DNA from: an uncultured Beijerinckiaceae bacterium
GTDB taxonomy: Bacteria > Pseudomonadota > Alphaproteobacteria > Rhizobiales > Beijerinckiaceae
NCBI GenBank assembly: GCA_937873345.1
Contig: CALMRL010000151.1
Coordinates: 1-12,530, forward strand
Direction of reading: 5' to 3'
Length of the DNA stretch: 12,530 nt
Under the pieces are notes generated by a model. That model was not told the DNA's origin. It worked only from the letters and a program-made list of their open reading frames with translations, and did not search any database. The translations under genes were made by a program, and so were the position numbers. Of this stretch, positions 1 through 7,272 are shown piece by piece (position 1 is the first letter of the stretch; every line of letters begins with the position of its first letter).

Positions 1-1104
1 AGGCGACGGGCCGAGCGCCGCCGTGACCCGCGCGAGCGGGGCGGCCGTCGGTTCCGGGACCCGCTCGTCCGCGTCGAAGAGGTCGGCGTCGAAAGGGCGG
101 GGCACGGCGCCAGGGGGTGCGGCGCGAGCCGGCGTGCCCGCGGGCCTGACGTCCGTCTCGGCGGTTAGGTCCAGTTCGTCCCAGAGCGACGTCCCGTCGG
201 CGGCGGGTGCATCTGACAGGCGGTCGAGCGGCTCACCGTCACGGCGGCGCCCCTGGTCGGCAAGGGTTCGGAGTACGTCGTCGGGATCGGCGCAGAAGAT
301 CGCGCCGTCCCGGATCAGGTCGTTGGTTCCTTCCGAACGCGGGTCGAGCGGCGAGCCCGGCACGGCGAAGACATCGCGGCCCTGGTCGGCGGCGAAGCGG
401 GCCGTGATCAGCGAGCCGGAGCGCCGCGCCGCCTCGACCACGACGACGCCGAGCGACAGGCCGGAGACCAGCCTGTTGCGGCGCGGAAAGTCACGGCCGC
501 GCGCCTCCCAGCCGAATGGCATCTCGCTGATGGCCGCGCCATCCTCCAGCAGGCGGTCCATCAACGGGCCTTGATCGGCGGGGTAGAGGCGGTCGTGCCC
601 ACCGGCAAGCACCGCCACGGTGCCGCTGGCGAGCGCGCCGCGATGCGCCCGCGCATCGATGCCGCGGGCGAAGCCTGACACGATCGCGTAGCCCGCCTGC
701 CCCAGCGAGCGGGCGAGACGTTCGGCGAAGGCGAGCCCCGCGGCGGAGGCGTTGCGCGAGCCGACGATCGCGACGGCCGGGCGTGCCAGTGCCGCCAACT
801 GTCCGCGAACGGCGATCACGGCCGGTGGGCTGTCGATCTCGCGCAGTAGAGAGGGATAGGCGGCCTCGCCGCGGCAGAGGAAGACCGCGCCCATCCGCCG
901 GGCCTGCGCGACCTCACGCTCGATCGACTCGCGCGACGCCACCGCGATCGGCCGGCCGCGTGTCGCGATCTTCGGCAGGGCCTCGAGTGCCGCCTCGGCT
1001 GAGCCATATCGGCTAAGCAGCGTCTGAAAGGTTCGCGGGCCGACATTCTCCGATCGCCACAGGCGCAGCCAGGCGAAGCGCGTCGCCTCGTCGAAGACGG
1101 TCAC
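1..1104 (-). CDS. dprA: DNA-processing protein DprA/Smf (3' end cut by window edge)
   Basis: DprA binds incoming single-stranded DNA in the cytoplasm and loads RecA on it during transformation; in non-competent bacteria its role is less clear. The frame is open from a GTG at 1104 to the window edge, 368 codons. It shows the Rossmann-like DprA core: IVGSRNAS (about residues 113-120), SGFARGID followed by AH (143-154), GGHDRLYP near 180, FPRRNRLVSGLS (206-217), EAARRSGSLITA (226-237) and VPGSP followed by SEGTN (248-261). A proline- and charge-rich linker of about 80 residues follows, then ARVTAALGPSP at the edge, which looks like the start of the C-terminal winged-helix domain. The GTG overlaps the plsY stop (GTGA), which suggests translational coupling and supports this start. 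The family identity is certain; whether the cell is competent cannot be told. Confidence 0.95.
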   Translation of the reverse strand, partial: MTVFDEATRFAWLRLWRSENVGPRTFQTLLSRYGSAEAALEALPKIATRGRPIAVASRESIEREVAQARRMGAVFLCRGEAAYPSLLREIDSPPAVIAVRGQLAALARPAVAIVGSRNASAAGLAFAERLARSLGQAGYAIVSGFARGIDARAHRGALASGTVAVLAGGHDRLYPADQGPLMDRLLEDGAAISEMPFGWEARGRDFPRRNRLVSGLSLGVVVVEAARRSGSLITARFAADQGRDVFAVPGSPLDPRSEGTNDLIRDGAIFCADPDDVLRTLADQGRRRDGEPLDRLSDAPAADGTSLWDELDLTAETDVRPAGTPARAAPPGAVPRPFDADLFDADERVPEPTAAPLARVTAALGPSP

Positions 1105-1754
1105 GCCGCGCCGCTGCCGCTTCCCGCAGCGACGACCCCGCGTCCGCGCCCGATCTTCGGCTCGGTGCCGGCGATGAGACGGCCGATGTTGGCCGCATGC
1201 TTGAGCCAGAGCACGCCGGCAAGGCCGGCGAACAGCGCCGCCGCCTCGGGACGGTGGAGCAGCAGCAGAGCGAGCGGCGCCGCAGCGCTGCCGGCGAACG
1301 CGGCAGCGCTGGAATAGCGGGTGAGGAAGGCGACGGCGAGCCAAGCCGCGGCGAATGCCAGCGCCGCCGGCCAAGCAAGGGCGATCAGGCAGCCGAGAAA
1401 GGTCGCGACGCCCTTTCCGCCGCGGAAGCGGAGGTAGAGGGGGAAGCAATGCCCGAGAAAGGCGCCGCAGGCTGCCACGGCGCCGAGCGGCAGCGGCGAG
1501 ACGACGCCGCGGGCGGCGAGCAGCCGCGCCAGCGCTATGGCGACGAGAACGGGGATCGTTCCCTTCAGCGCGTCGGCGAGAAGCGTGAAGGCGGCGAGGT
1601 CCTTGCGCCCGGAGCGAAGGACATTCGTGGCGCCGATGTTGCCCGAGCCGATCGTACGAGGATCCGCCGTGCCCGCGACCCGGGCGATCAGCACGCCGGA
1701 CGGAATCGAACCGATGAGATAGGCGAAGGCGAGAATAGCCGGGAGGGCAGGCAT
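1101..1754 (-). CDS. plsY: Glycerol-3-phosphate acyltransferase PlsY
   Basis: PlsY is an inner-membrane enzyme that transfers the acyl group from acyl-phosphate (made by PlsX) to glycerol-3-phosphate, giving lysophosphatidic acid, the first step of phospholipid synthesis. The 217-residue protein has the usual length and several hydrophobic membrane segments starting at residue 3. All three family motifs are visible: GSGNIGATNVLRSGRK (36-51), GHCFPLYLRFRGGKG (101-115) and NIGRLIAGTE (189-198). The C-terminus ends in a small Gly/Ser/Ala-rich tail. The ATG at 1754 directly begins the first membrane segment, as in other PlsY proteins. The gene lies upstream of dprA with a 4-base overlap, so the two are almost certainly co-transcribed. 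In many rhizobia pyrC precedes plsY; here a lysozyme gene does. Confidence 0.96.
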   Translation of the reverse strand: MPALPAILAFAYLIGSIPSGVLIARVAGTADPRTIGSGNIGATNVLRSGRKDLAAFTLLADALKGTIPVLVAIALARLLAARGVVSPLPLGAVAACGAFLGHCFPLYLRFRGGKGVATFLGCLIALAWPAALAFAAAWLAVAFLTRYSSAAAFAGSAAAPLALLLLHRPEAAALFAGLAGVLWLKHAANIGRLIAGTEPKIGRGRGVVAAGSGSGAA

Positions 1755-1775
1755 GTCGGGTCCGAGATCAACTCG

Positions 1776-1804
1776 ATCCTATGCGCTGGTGCCGCGCGAG
1801 TCCA
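1776..1804 (-). promoter_or_regulatory. Possible sigma-70 promoter for plsY-dprA
   Basis: Read on the minus strand, TGGACT (1804-1799) and TAGGAT (1781-1776) are separated by exactly 17 bases. Each matches four of six consensus positions. The predicted start would lie about 15 bases upstream of the plsY ATG. The 83-bp gap between the lysozyme stop and plsY otherwise holds nothing recognisable. Prediction by eye only. Confidence 0.35.
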
Positions 1805-1837
1805 TCGCGTGGGCGACACGGCGGCGACGCCGGGTCG

Positions 1838-2578
1838 TCAGCTCTGGTGGCCGAGCCAACTCGCCCAATCGTTCTCGCTGCCGTAATAGCAGTTGCGATC
1901 GACGTAGCCGTGGATGCCAGGGACCTGCCCGGTGGCGGTGTGTTGCCAGAAGTGCCAGCGCCGGTCGCCGTACTTGACGCTGGGATGGTACTTCACCGAT
2001 CGCACCCAGATCGGGTAATCCTGCATTTCGCCGACCAAGACGTCACGATGGAAATCGACCGAGGTATAGATCACCGGCCGCTTGCCGTAGGCGCGCTCCA
2101 TGCCCTCCAGCACGATGCGCATGTCGCGCAAGGCCTCCTCGCGGGGCAGCTTGCGCGGACAGGTCTTGGATTGCGGGTTCCACTCGACGTCGAGCACCGG
2201 TGGCAGCGCGAAGGGGTCGTTCGGCACGTTGGCGACGAACCAGGCCGCCTGCTGCTCGGCCGGGCGGCACCAGTACATGAAGTGGTAGGCACCGCGCGCG
2301 ACGCCAGCCGCGCGCGCCTGCTCCCAGTTCTGCCGAAACTTGTCGTCGAGATAGTCGCCGCCCTCGGTGGCCTTGATCCAGGCGAAGCGCATTCCCGAGC
2401 CGGCGACCGCCTGCCAGTCGACGTCGCCCTGGTACCGCGAGACATCGATGCCCTGCACGGCGAAGGACGAGGCGAGCGGAAAGGACGGGTCCCCCGGACT
2501 GCCGGCGCAGCCGGCAACGAACATCGCCGCCGCGGCAAGCGTCAGGCGGCGAACTTGAGTGGGAACTCGAAAACGCAT
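1838..2578 (-). CDS. GH25-family lysozyme (N-acetylmuramidase), predicted lipoprotein
   Basis: GH25 enzymes cleave the beta-1,4 bond between N-acetylmuramic acid and N-acetylglucosamine in peptidoglycan. The 246-residue protein starts with basic residues, a hydrophobic stretch and a lipobox VAGC with Cys24, so it should be lipid-anchored; Ala25 after the Cys predicts sorting to the outer membrane. The GH25 barrel spans about 43-240: GIDVSRYQ (43-50, with catalytic-site Asp45), LDVEW (129-133, with the Asp130/Glu132 pair), IYTSVDF (170-176) and WQHTATG with VDRN (211-229). It may remodel the cell's own wall or act on other bacteria. The ATG at 2578 is the only reasonable start, although the closest purine-rich match (GGAG) lies about 13 bases upstream, and a GATAAT hexamer sits 8 bases before the ATG. 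The gap of 88 bp to the methyltransferase gene upstream leaves co-transcription open. Confidence 0.9.
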   Translation of the reverse strand: MRFRVPTQVRRLTLAAAAMFVAGCAGSPGDPSFPLASSFAVQGIDVSRYQGDVDWQAVAGSGMRFAWIKATEGGDYLDDKFRQNWEQARAAGVARGAYHFMYWCRPAEQQAAWFVANVPNDPFALPPVLDVEWNPQSKTCPRKLPREEALRDMRIVLEGMERAYGKRPVIYTSVDFHRDVLVGEMQDYPIWVRSVKYHPSVKYGDRRWHFWQHTATGQVPGIHGYVDRNCYYGSENDWASWLGHQS

Positions 2579-2666
2579 TGCAGCAGATTATCTCCGATCC
2601 GCCAACAGCCCGGTAACGCCGTCGCCGGCCATGATGGCGAGCGAAGCGTGCGCCGCAAGCCGCCTG

Positions 2667-3641
2667 TCACGCGATGCCATGCTCCGCCTCGCTTGCTTCG
2701 CCGGGCGTGTCCGGGCTGCCACGTCCGGGTGAGGTGCGCTGGGCGAAGATCGACAGGCTCGGGCCATAGCGATGAGCGGGCTCGTCGTGGGCGACAAGCA
2801 GCCTGTCGAAGCCCATCGCGGCGAGCAGGGCGAGAAGGTCGGCGCGGTCGATCCAGAAGTGACGGTCGCGCAGGCCGCCGTTGAAGGCGGGATTGCGCCA
2901 GGATCGATAGTAGGATCGTTCGTGCAGCCGAACGTCGCTCCGGTGGGAGCGTCGCGCCTCGACCGAGCCGGAGAACGGCAGCCGCCGCTTGTCTCCCGCC
3001 GGCATCGCGGCCTCGTCGAAGACGTGCGTCCAGAGGTACAGCGCGTCAGTCGCGGCGGCGAGGCGTTCGAGCAGGCGGACGGGATCGTCGGAATGGTACA
3101 GCACGCCGGAGCCGACGATCAGGTCGTAGCGGCGCGGCTCGCCGTCGAACCACTTCATGAAATCGCCGAGAAGGAAGGACGATCGGTGGAGCTTCAGCGC
3201 CTCCTTGGTGATGAGGCAGCGGAGGTAGGCGGCGGCGTTGGCTTCGATCGCGGTCACCTCCGAGGCGCCGAAGCGCTCCAGCATCGCGGTGTGGAAGCCT
3301 TCGAGCGGCCCAAGCTCTAGCGCGGTGCGGCCGCGGATGTCGAAGCACTCGCGCAGCAGCCAGTCGATGCGGGTGTCGAGGTGGAAGGCCTGCGGGCCAG
3401 CCCTCAGGCCGGTCTCCGGCGGCATCGCGCCGGCCCAACCCGGCACCAGGTCGATCGCGTTCTGCAGCGAGGGGGCCCCGCCGACGTAACGGTCGAGCAC
3501 GTCGGCGCCGGCGCGGAACGGCCGCAGGGTCCGCGTATGCCATCGCAGCGCGAGCCGATCCAGGAGCAGCCGCAGCGATGAGGCCCGCGCGGGTGCGGCG
3601 AGAGGGGCGGGAAACGTTGCCGGCCGTTGCTTGCCTGTCAT
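2667..3641 (-). CDS. Class I SAM-dependent methyltransferase, substrate unknown
   Basis: This 324-residue protein has a class I (Rossmann-fold) methyltransferase domain. Motif I is ELGPLEG (109-115), followed by the acidic ribose-binding Glu133 in VTAIEAN. The motif IV region reads YDLIVGSGVLYHSDDP (172-187). The LYHxxDP pattern resembles CmoB-like methyltransferases, which act on small molecules or tRNA, but this does not assign a substrate. About 100 residues of basic sequence precede the domain and about 130 follow it, so it is not a minimal enzyme. The frame stays open far upstream, but recognisable protein begins at the ATG at 3641. Upstream of that the same strand lies opposite the ABC permease gene. 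No clear ribosome binding site precedes the ATG. The start lies only 45 bp from the divergent permease start. No specific function is proposed. Confidence 0.82.
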   Translation of the reverse strand: MTGKQRPATFPAPLAAPARASSLRLLLDRLALRWHTRTLRPFRAGADVLDRYVGGAPSLQNAIDLVPGWAGAMPPETGLRAGPQAFHLDTRIDWLLRECFDIRGRTALELGPLEGFHTAMLERFGASEVTAIEANAAAYLRCLITKEALKLHRSSFLLGDFMKWFDGEPRRYDLIVGSGVLYHSDDPVRLLERLAAATDALYLWTHVFDEAAMPAGDKRRLPFSGSVEARRSHRSDVRLHERSYYRSWRNPAFNGGLRDRHFWIDRADLLALLAAMGFDRLLVAHDEPAHRYGPSLSIFAQRTSPGRGSPDTPGEASEAEHGIA

Positions 3642-3676
3642 GAAAGACCGTGATTGAGGAACCGCGTCGCCGGATC

Positions 3677-3684
3677 GGGAAGAG
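3677..3684 (+). promoter_or_regulatory. Ribosome binding site fixing the permease start
   Basis: The purine run GGGAAGAG ends two bases before the ATG at 3687. An in-frame TTG at 3654 would add 11 residues but has no comparable site. This favours 3687 as the permease start. Confidence 0.6.
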
Positions 3685-3686
3685 TC

Positions 3687-5447
3687 ATGCAGAGATTCGT
3701 CGCCTTCACCTCGCTCGGCCGCCGGCACCTTCCCAACCAGTACGATCTCCTCGCGCTTCTGACGATCTTCGCAATCCTGGTCGGCGTGGTGCACGCCAGC
3801 CGCGGCGCCATCGAGCCCCTGGCGGCTCCCGGCGCCACCGAGATCCATCTCGACGTCGCCTACCTCCCCTACTACGCGATTCGCACCACGCTCAGGATGT
3901 TCATCGCCCTCTTCTTCTCCCTGCTGTTCACCTTCACCTACGCCACCCTTGCGGCGAAAAGCCGACGCGCCGAGAAGATCATGATTCCGCTGCTCGACGT
4001 TCTGCAGTCGGTGCCGATCCTCGGTTTTCTCGCTTTCCTCGTGCCCTTCTTCGTCACCCTCGTGCCGGGCTCCGTCGCCGGCTTCGAGATCGCCTGCATC
4101 TTCGCGATCTTCACCAGCCAGGCCTGGAACATGGCCTTCTCCTTCTACCGTTCGCTGCGCAGCGTGCCCGCCGACCTCATCGAGGTGTCGCGCGGCTTCA
4201 ACCTGACGCCCTGGCAGCGCTTCTGGCAGCTGGAGACCCCCTTCGCCATGCCGGGCCTCATCTGGAACATGATGATGTCGATGTCGGGCGGCTGGTTCTT
4301 CGTCGTCGCGGCGGAGGCGATCTCCTACAACAACAACACGACCAAGCTGCCGGGCATCGGCTCCTACATCGACGCAGCCACGACGAAGGGAGAGAACGGC
4401 GCCGTTCTCGCCGCGGTGGCAACGATGGCCGTGGTGATCGTGGTCTACGACCAGCTGCTGTTTCGGCCGCTGGTCGCCTTCTCCTCGCGCTTCCGCGTCG
4501 AACTGACCGCGAGCGCCGAGCAGGAGCGGTCCTGGGTGCGCGACGCCTTCCTGCGCACCGGCTGGCTCAAGCCGCTGAGCGCCGGACCGCAGCGGCTGTT
4601 CCGCCGCTTCGCCCTGATGCGCCTCACCCTGCCCCCCGGTCGGGCGAATCCGCAGGTTGCGGTGAGGGCTGCGCGAGGCTCGCGACTCGGCGACGTCGCC
4701 TTCACCGCCGTGGCGGCAGCGATCGGCGCCTATTGCCTGTACCTGATCGTCACCTACTTCGCCGCACACTTCACTCTCGGCGATGTCGGCCACGTGCTGG
4801 TGCTGACGCTCCTCACGATGCTGCGGGTGATCTTCGGCATCGTTCTCGCGACGTTGATCTGGGTTCCGATTGGCATCTGGATCGGGCTGCGTCCGCGCAT
4901 CGCCGACAGGGTGCAACCCTTCGCGCAGTTCCTCGCCGCCTTCCCCGCCAACGTCATCTTCCCGCTGGCTGTGCTGCTGATCGTCACTTTCCGCCTCGAT
5001 CCCGACGTCTGGCTGACGCTGCTGATCGTCTTCGGCACGCAATGGTACATCCTGTTCAACGTGATTGCCGGCGCGCAGGCCTTTCCCAACGACCTGCGCG
5101 AGGCCGCCCGCTCCTTCTCCATCCGCGGCTGGGACTGGTGGGTGAAGGTGATCATCCCCGGCATCTTCCCGTACTACGTGACGGGAGCGCTGACCGCGTC
5201 CGGCGGCTCGTGGAACGCCGCGATCGTCGCGGAGTACGTGCACGCCGGCATCAAGCAGGGCGGCGAGGTGCGGAACTATACGGAAGTCGCCTCCGGCGTC
5301 GGCTCCTACATCGCCATCGCCACGGAGCGGGGCATCGACAACCAGATCTGGCTCGGCGTCGCCGTGATGAGCCTGGTCGTCATCATCTACAACCGCGCCC
5401 TGTGGCGGCCGCTGTTCGTGCTCGCCGAGAAGCGCCTGCGGCTTTGA
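3687..5447 (+). CDS. ABC transporter duplicated permease (NitT/TauT-like, anion transport type)
   Basis: Inner-membrane channel of an ABC importer related to nitrate/sulfonate/taurine systems. At 586 residues it is about twice the length of a single permease subunit and contains two binding-protein-dependent transport domains fused in tandem, so one chain should supply the whole channel. Each half has the cytoplasmic EAA-type loop that docks on the ATPase: E166 in DLIEVSRGFNLTPW, and E472 in LREAARSFSIRGW, each followed by a PxxxP-like segment and a membrane helix. The first membrane segment lies near residues 15-35. A hydrophilic linker, about 260-330, separates the halves. This matches the family described as a duplicated permease of anion ABC transporters (COG4986 as I recall it). 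The gene is followed after 10 bases by its ATPase. No substrate-binding protein is encoded nearby. The substrate is unknown. Confidence 0.9.
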   Translation: MQRFVAFTSLGRRHLPNQYDLLALLTIFAILVGVVHASRGAIEPLAAPGATEIHLDVAYLPYYAIRTTLRMFIALFFSLLFTFTYATLAAKSRRAEKIMIPLLDVLQSVPILGFLAFLVPFFVTLVPGSVAGFEIACIFAIFTSQAWNMAFSFYRSLRSVPADLIEVSRGFNLTPWQRFWQLETPFAMPGLIWNMMMSMSGGWFFVVAAEAISYNNNTTKLPGIGSYIDAATTKGENGAVLAAVATMAVVIVVYDQLLFRPLVAFSSRFRVELTASAEQERSWVRDAFLRTGWLKPLSAGPQRLFRRFALMRLTLPPGRANPQVAVRAARGSRLGDVAFTAVAAAIGAYCLYLIVTYFAAHFTLGDVGHVLVLTLLTMLRVIFGIVLATLIWVPIGIWIGLRPRIADRVQPFAQFLAAFPANVIFPLAVLLIVTFRLDPDVWLTLLIVFGTQWYILFNVIAGAQAFPNDLREAARSFSIRGWDWWVKVIIPGIFPYYVTGALTASGGSWNAAIVAEYVHAGIKQGGEVRNYTEVASGVGSYIAIATERGIDNQIWLGVAVMSLVVIIYNRALWRPLFVLAEKRLRL

Positions 5448-5457
5448 AGGTCCTCCC

Positions 5458-6768
5458 ATGCTGCAAGACCATGCGCAGACGCTGCTGCAGATCGACGATG
5501 CCGTGCAGCGCTACAGGACCGGATCGGGCGACGTCGGTCCGCTGGTCCTCGATCACGTCTCCGTCGAGCTGAAGCCCGGCGAGATCGTAGGGCTGCTCGG
5601 CCGCTCGGGATGCGGCAAGTCCTCGCTCCTGCGGATCGCCGCCGGCCTCGCCTTTCCCATCGAGGGCAAGGTGTCCTGCCTTGGCAGGCCCGTGACCGGG
5701 CCGGTCGACGGCGTCGCCATGGTGTTCCAGTCCTTCGCCCTCTTTCCCTGGCTGACGGTGCTCGCCAATGTCGAGCTCGGGCTGCGCGCCAAGGGCGTGC
5801 CGGAGGACGAGGCACGCAAGCGGGCGTTGCGGGCGATCGACCTGATCGGTCTCGACGGCTTCGAATCGGCCTTCCCCAAGGAGCTGTCGGGCGGCATGCG
5901 CCAGCGCGTCGGCTTCGCCCGCGCGCTGGTCGTCGACCCCAAGATCCTGCTGATGGACGAGCCCTTCTCGGCACTCGACGTGCTCACCGCGGAGACGCTG
6001 CGCACCGACCTCCTCGACCTGTGGGTCGAAGGCCGAATGCCGATCAAATCGATCCTGATGGTGACGCACAACATCGAGGAGGCGGTGCTGATGTGCAACC
6101 GCATCATCGTGCTGTCCTCAAACCCCGGCCGGATCGCCGCCGAGATCCCCGTGACGATGCCCCATCCGCGCAACCGCCTCGACCCCGAGTTCCGGCAGAT
6201 GGTCGATCGCATCTACGCCCTGATGACCAAGCGGCCGGCACCCGTGCCGACCGGCAGCGCGACTTTCCCCGGCCTCGGCCTCGGCATGGCGCTGCCGCGG
6301 GTGTCCACAAACACCATCTCCGGCATGATCGAGGAGGTGCACGCCGCCCCTTACAATGGGCGGGCCGGCATGCCGGAGCTGGCCGACTCGCTGCAGATGG
6401 AGATCGACGACCTGTTCCCCGTCGCCGAGACGCTGCAGCTGATGCGTTTCGCCGAGATCGCCGACGGCGCGATCCGCCTGACTCCGGCCGGCAGCCGCTT
6501 CGCCGACATGGAGACCGACGCCCGCAAACGGTTGTTCGGTGACCACCTCCTCGCCTACGTGCCGCTCGCTGCCCGCATCCGCATGGTGCTCGATGAGCGT
6601 CCCTCGCATTCGGCGCGCTCGTCGCGCTTCCTGGAGGAGCTGGAGGATCACATGTCGGACGAATACGCCGACCGGACGCTGAAGAGCATCGTCAACTGGG
6701 GCCGCTACGGCGAACTGTTCGCCTTCGACGAGGGCTCGGAGACCTTCAGCCTGGAAAACCCGCAGTAG
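5458..6768 (+). CDS. ABC transporter ATPase with C-terminal AAA-associated domain (NitT/TauT-like)
   Basis: Cytoplasmic ATPase that powers the adjacent duplicated permease. The 436-residue protein has a complete nucleotide-binding domain: Walker A GRSGCGKS (48-55), Q-loop Gln91, signature LSGGMRQR (143-150), Walker B ILLMDEP (163-169), D-loop SALD (171-174) and switch His204. All catalytic residues are present. It is about 170 residues longer than a standard SsuB/TauB ATPase. The C-terminal region, about 287-430, resembles the AAA-associated C-terminal domain found on ATPases paired with duplicated permeases; it contains MRFAEIADGAIRLTPAG, which looks like a winged-helix piece. The start is supported by AAGG (5447-5450) seven bases upstream, overlapping the permease stop. 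It is an operon partner of the permease. The role of the extra domain is unknown; regulation of the transporter is an inference. Confidence 0.93.
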   Translation: MLQDHAQTLLQIDDAVQRYRTGSGDVGPLVLDHVSVELKPGEIVGLLGRSGCGKSSLLRIAAGLAFPIEGKVSCLGRPVTGPVDGVAMVFQSFALFPWLTVLANVELGLRAKGVPEDEARKRALRAIDLIGLDGFESAFPKELSGGMRQRVGFARALVVDPKILLMDEPFSALDVLTAETLRTDLLDLWVEGRMPIKSILMVTHNIEEAVLMCNRIIVLSSNPGRIAAEIPVTMPHPRNRLDPEFRQMVDRIYALMTKRPAPVPTGSATFPGLGLGMALPRVSTNTISGMIEEVHAAPYNGRAGMPELADSLQMEIDDLFPVAETLQLMRFAEIADGAIRLTPAGSRFADMETDARKRLFGDHLLAYVPLAARIRMVLDERPSHSARSSRFLEELEDHMSDEYADRTLKSIVNWGRYGELFAFDEGSETFSLENPQ

Positions 6769-6782
6769 GGCGGCACCCTGCT
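6764..6782 (+). terminator. Possible weak hairpin at the end of the ABC operon
   Basis: AGTAGGG (6764-6770) can pair with CCCTGCT (6776-6782) around a 5-base loop, with one G-T wobble. The left arm includes the TAG stop codon of the ATPase. No T-run follows, so termination here is uncertain. Confidence 0.25.
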
Positions 6783-6823
6783 ATGTCCACCGGCTCATCG
6801 ATACGTTTGCAACGCTTCGAGGC

Positions 6824-6838
6824 GTTCAACCGTTGTTC
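6824..6838 (+). promoter_or_regulatory. LexA-like operator (GTTC-N7-GTTC)
   Basis: The direct repeat GTTC-AACCGTT-GTTC is an exact match to the alphaproteobacterial SOS box. It ends 26 bases before the start of the 120-residue gene, a usual operator position. The second GTTC is also the left half of a 14-base inverted repeat, TTGTTC-AC-GAACAA (6833-6846), so a different dimeric regulator is an alternative. The site is exact at all eight specified bases, but these are few. Confidence 0.5.
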
Positions 6839-6864
6839 ACGAACAAGATAGCTGGGGTTGGGAA

Positions 6865-7227
6865 ATGCGCGATGCGATGACGGCGGCGGCGGCGGTGTTC
6901 GAGCCCGAGGAGGTGGTCGTGCTTGCCGCGGCCCTTCGTTTGGCGACGAGTCGTATGCATGTCGAGGATGCCGAGACGAAGGCCGAGCTGGCTCGTCTCA
7001 TCCACAATCTCGGACGCAGCCGCATCCGCCTGCGCAAGCTGATGCAGACCGACGCCCATGCCGCGGAGATCGCCGGCGAGGCGGCGGAACTTTTCGCCTA
7101 CCTTGAGGAGGCACCCGAGACGATCCTCGCTGCGGCGCGTGAGGCCGACGTCTCGTCGACAAGGGCGGAACGCATCATCGGGGCTTTCCCGACCCAGTTC
7201 CGGCAAACGCCGGTCAACCGGCTGTAG
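6865..7227 (+). CDS. Small helical protein of unknown function, possibly SOS-controlled
   Basis: I do not recognise this 120-residue protein. It is rich in Ala, Glu, Leu and Arg and appears to be almost wholly alpha-helical. It has no signal peptide, no long membrane segment and no cysteines. A basic stretch, GRSRIRLRKLM, lies at about 50-60, and the tail ends FPTQFRQTPVNRL. The ATG at 6865 is preceded by GGGG (6854-6857) at a suitable distance; a second ATG at 6877 is possible. The 96-bp gap after the ABC operon and the operator-like site in it suggest its own promoter. It converges on parE across a strong hairpin. Coding status is supported by the ribosome binding site, by the fit between neighbours and by the plausible protein composition. 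Function is not proposed beyond possible DNA-damage control. Confidence 0.7.
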   Translation: MRDAMTAAAAVFEPEEVVVLAAALRLATSRMHVEDAETKAELARLIHNLGRSRIRLRKLMQTDAHAAEIAGEAAELFAYLEEAPETILAAAREADVSSTRAERIIGAFPTQFRQTPVNRL

Positions 7228-7246
7228 AAGGCGAGCCCCATCTCCC

Positions 7247-7267
7247 GCGCCCGGCATTGCCGGGCGC
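7247..7267. terminator. Perfect 9-bp hairpin between convergent genes (bidirectional terminator)
   Basis: GCGCCCGGC (7247-7255) and GCCGGGCGC (7259-7267) are perfect inverted copies around the loop ATT. The hairpin lies 20 bases after the small gene's stop and 6 bases beyond the parE stop on the other strand, so it can serve both. No T-run follows on either strand, which is common in GC-rich genomes. Confidence 0.65.
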
Positions 7268-7272
7268 CATAG

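Noticed and set aside
2545..2563. Second possible LexA box at the start of the lysozyme gene
   Set aside because: On the minus strand the two GTTC elements are 8 bases apart, not 7, and lie inside the coding sequence.
1781..2884. A 367-codon plus-strand frame opposite the lysozyme
   Set aside because: It runs across the ends of two real genes and their gap, with composition typical of antisense frames here.
2667..5459. A 930-codon open frame on the minus strand running through the ABC permease
   Set aside because: Only the last 324 codons look like protein. The rest is low-complexity, His/Gln/Asp/Gly-rich sequence lying opposite a well-supported permease gene, a usual effect of high GC content.
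3650..5572. A 640-codon plus-strand frame overlapping the permease
   Set aside because: It is the shifted frame of the permease, Arg-rich and without membrane segments or family motifs.
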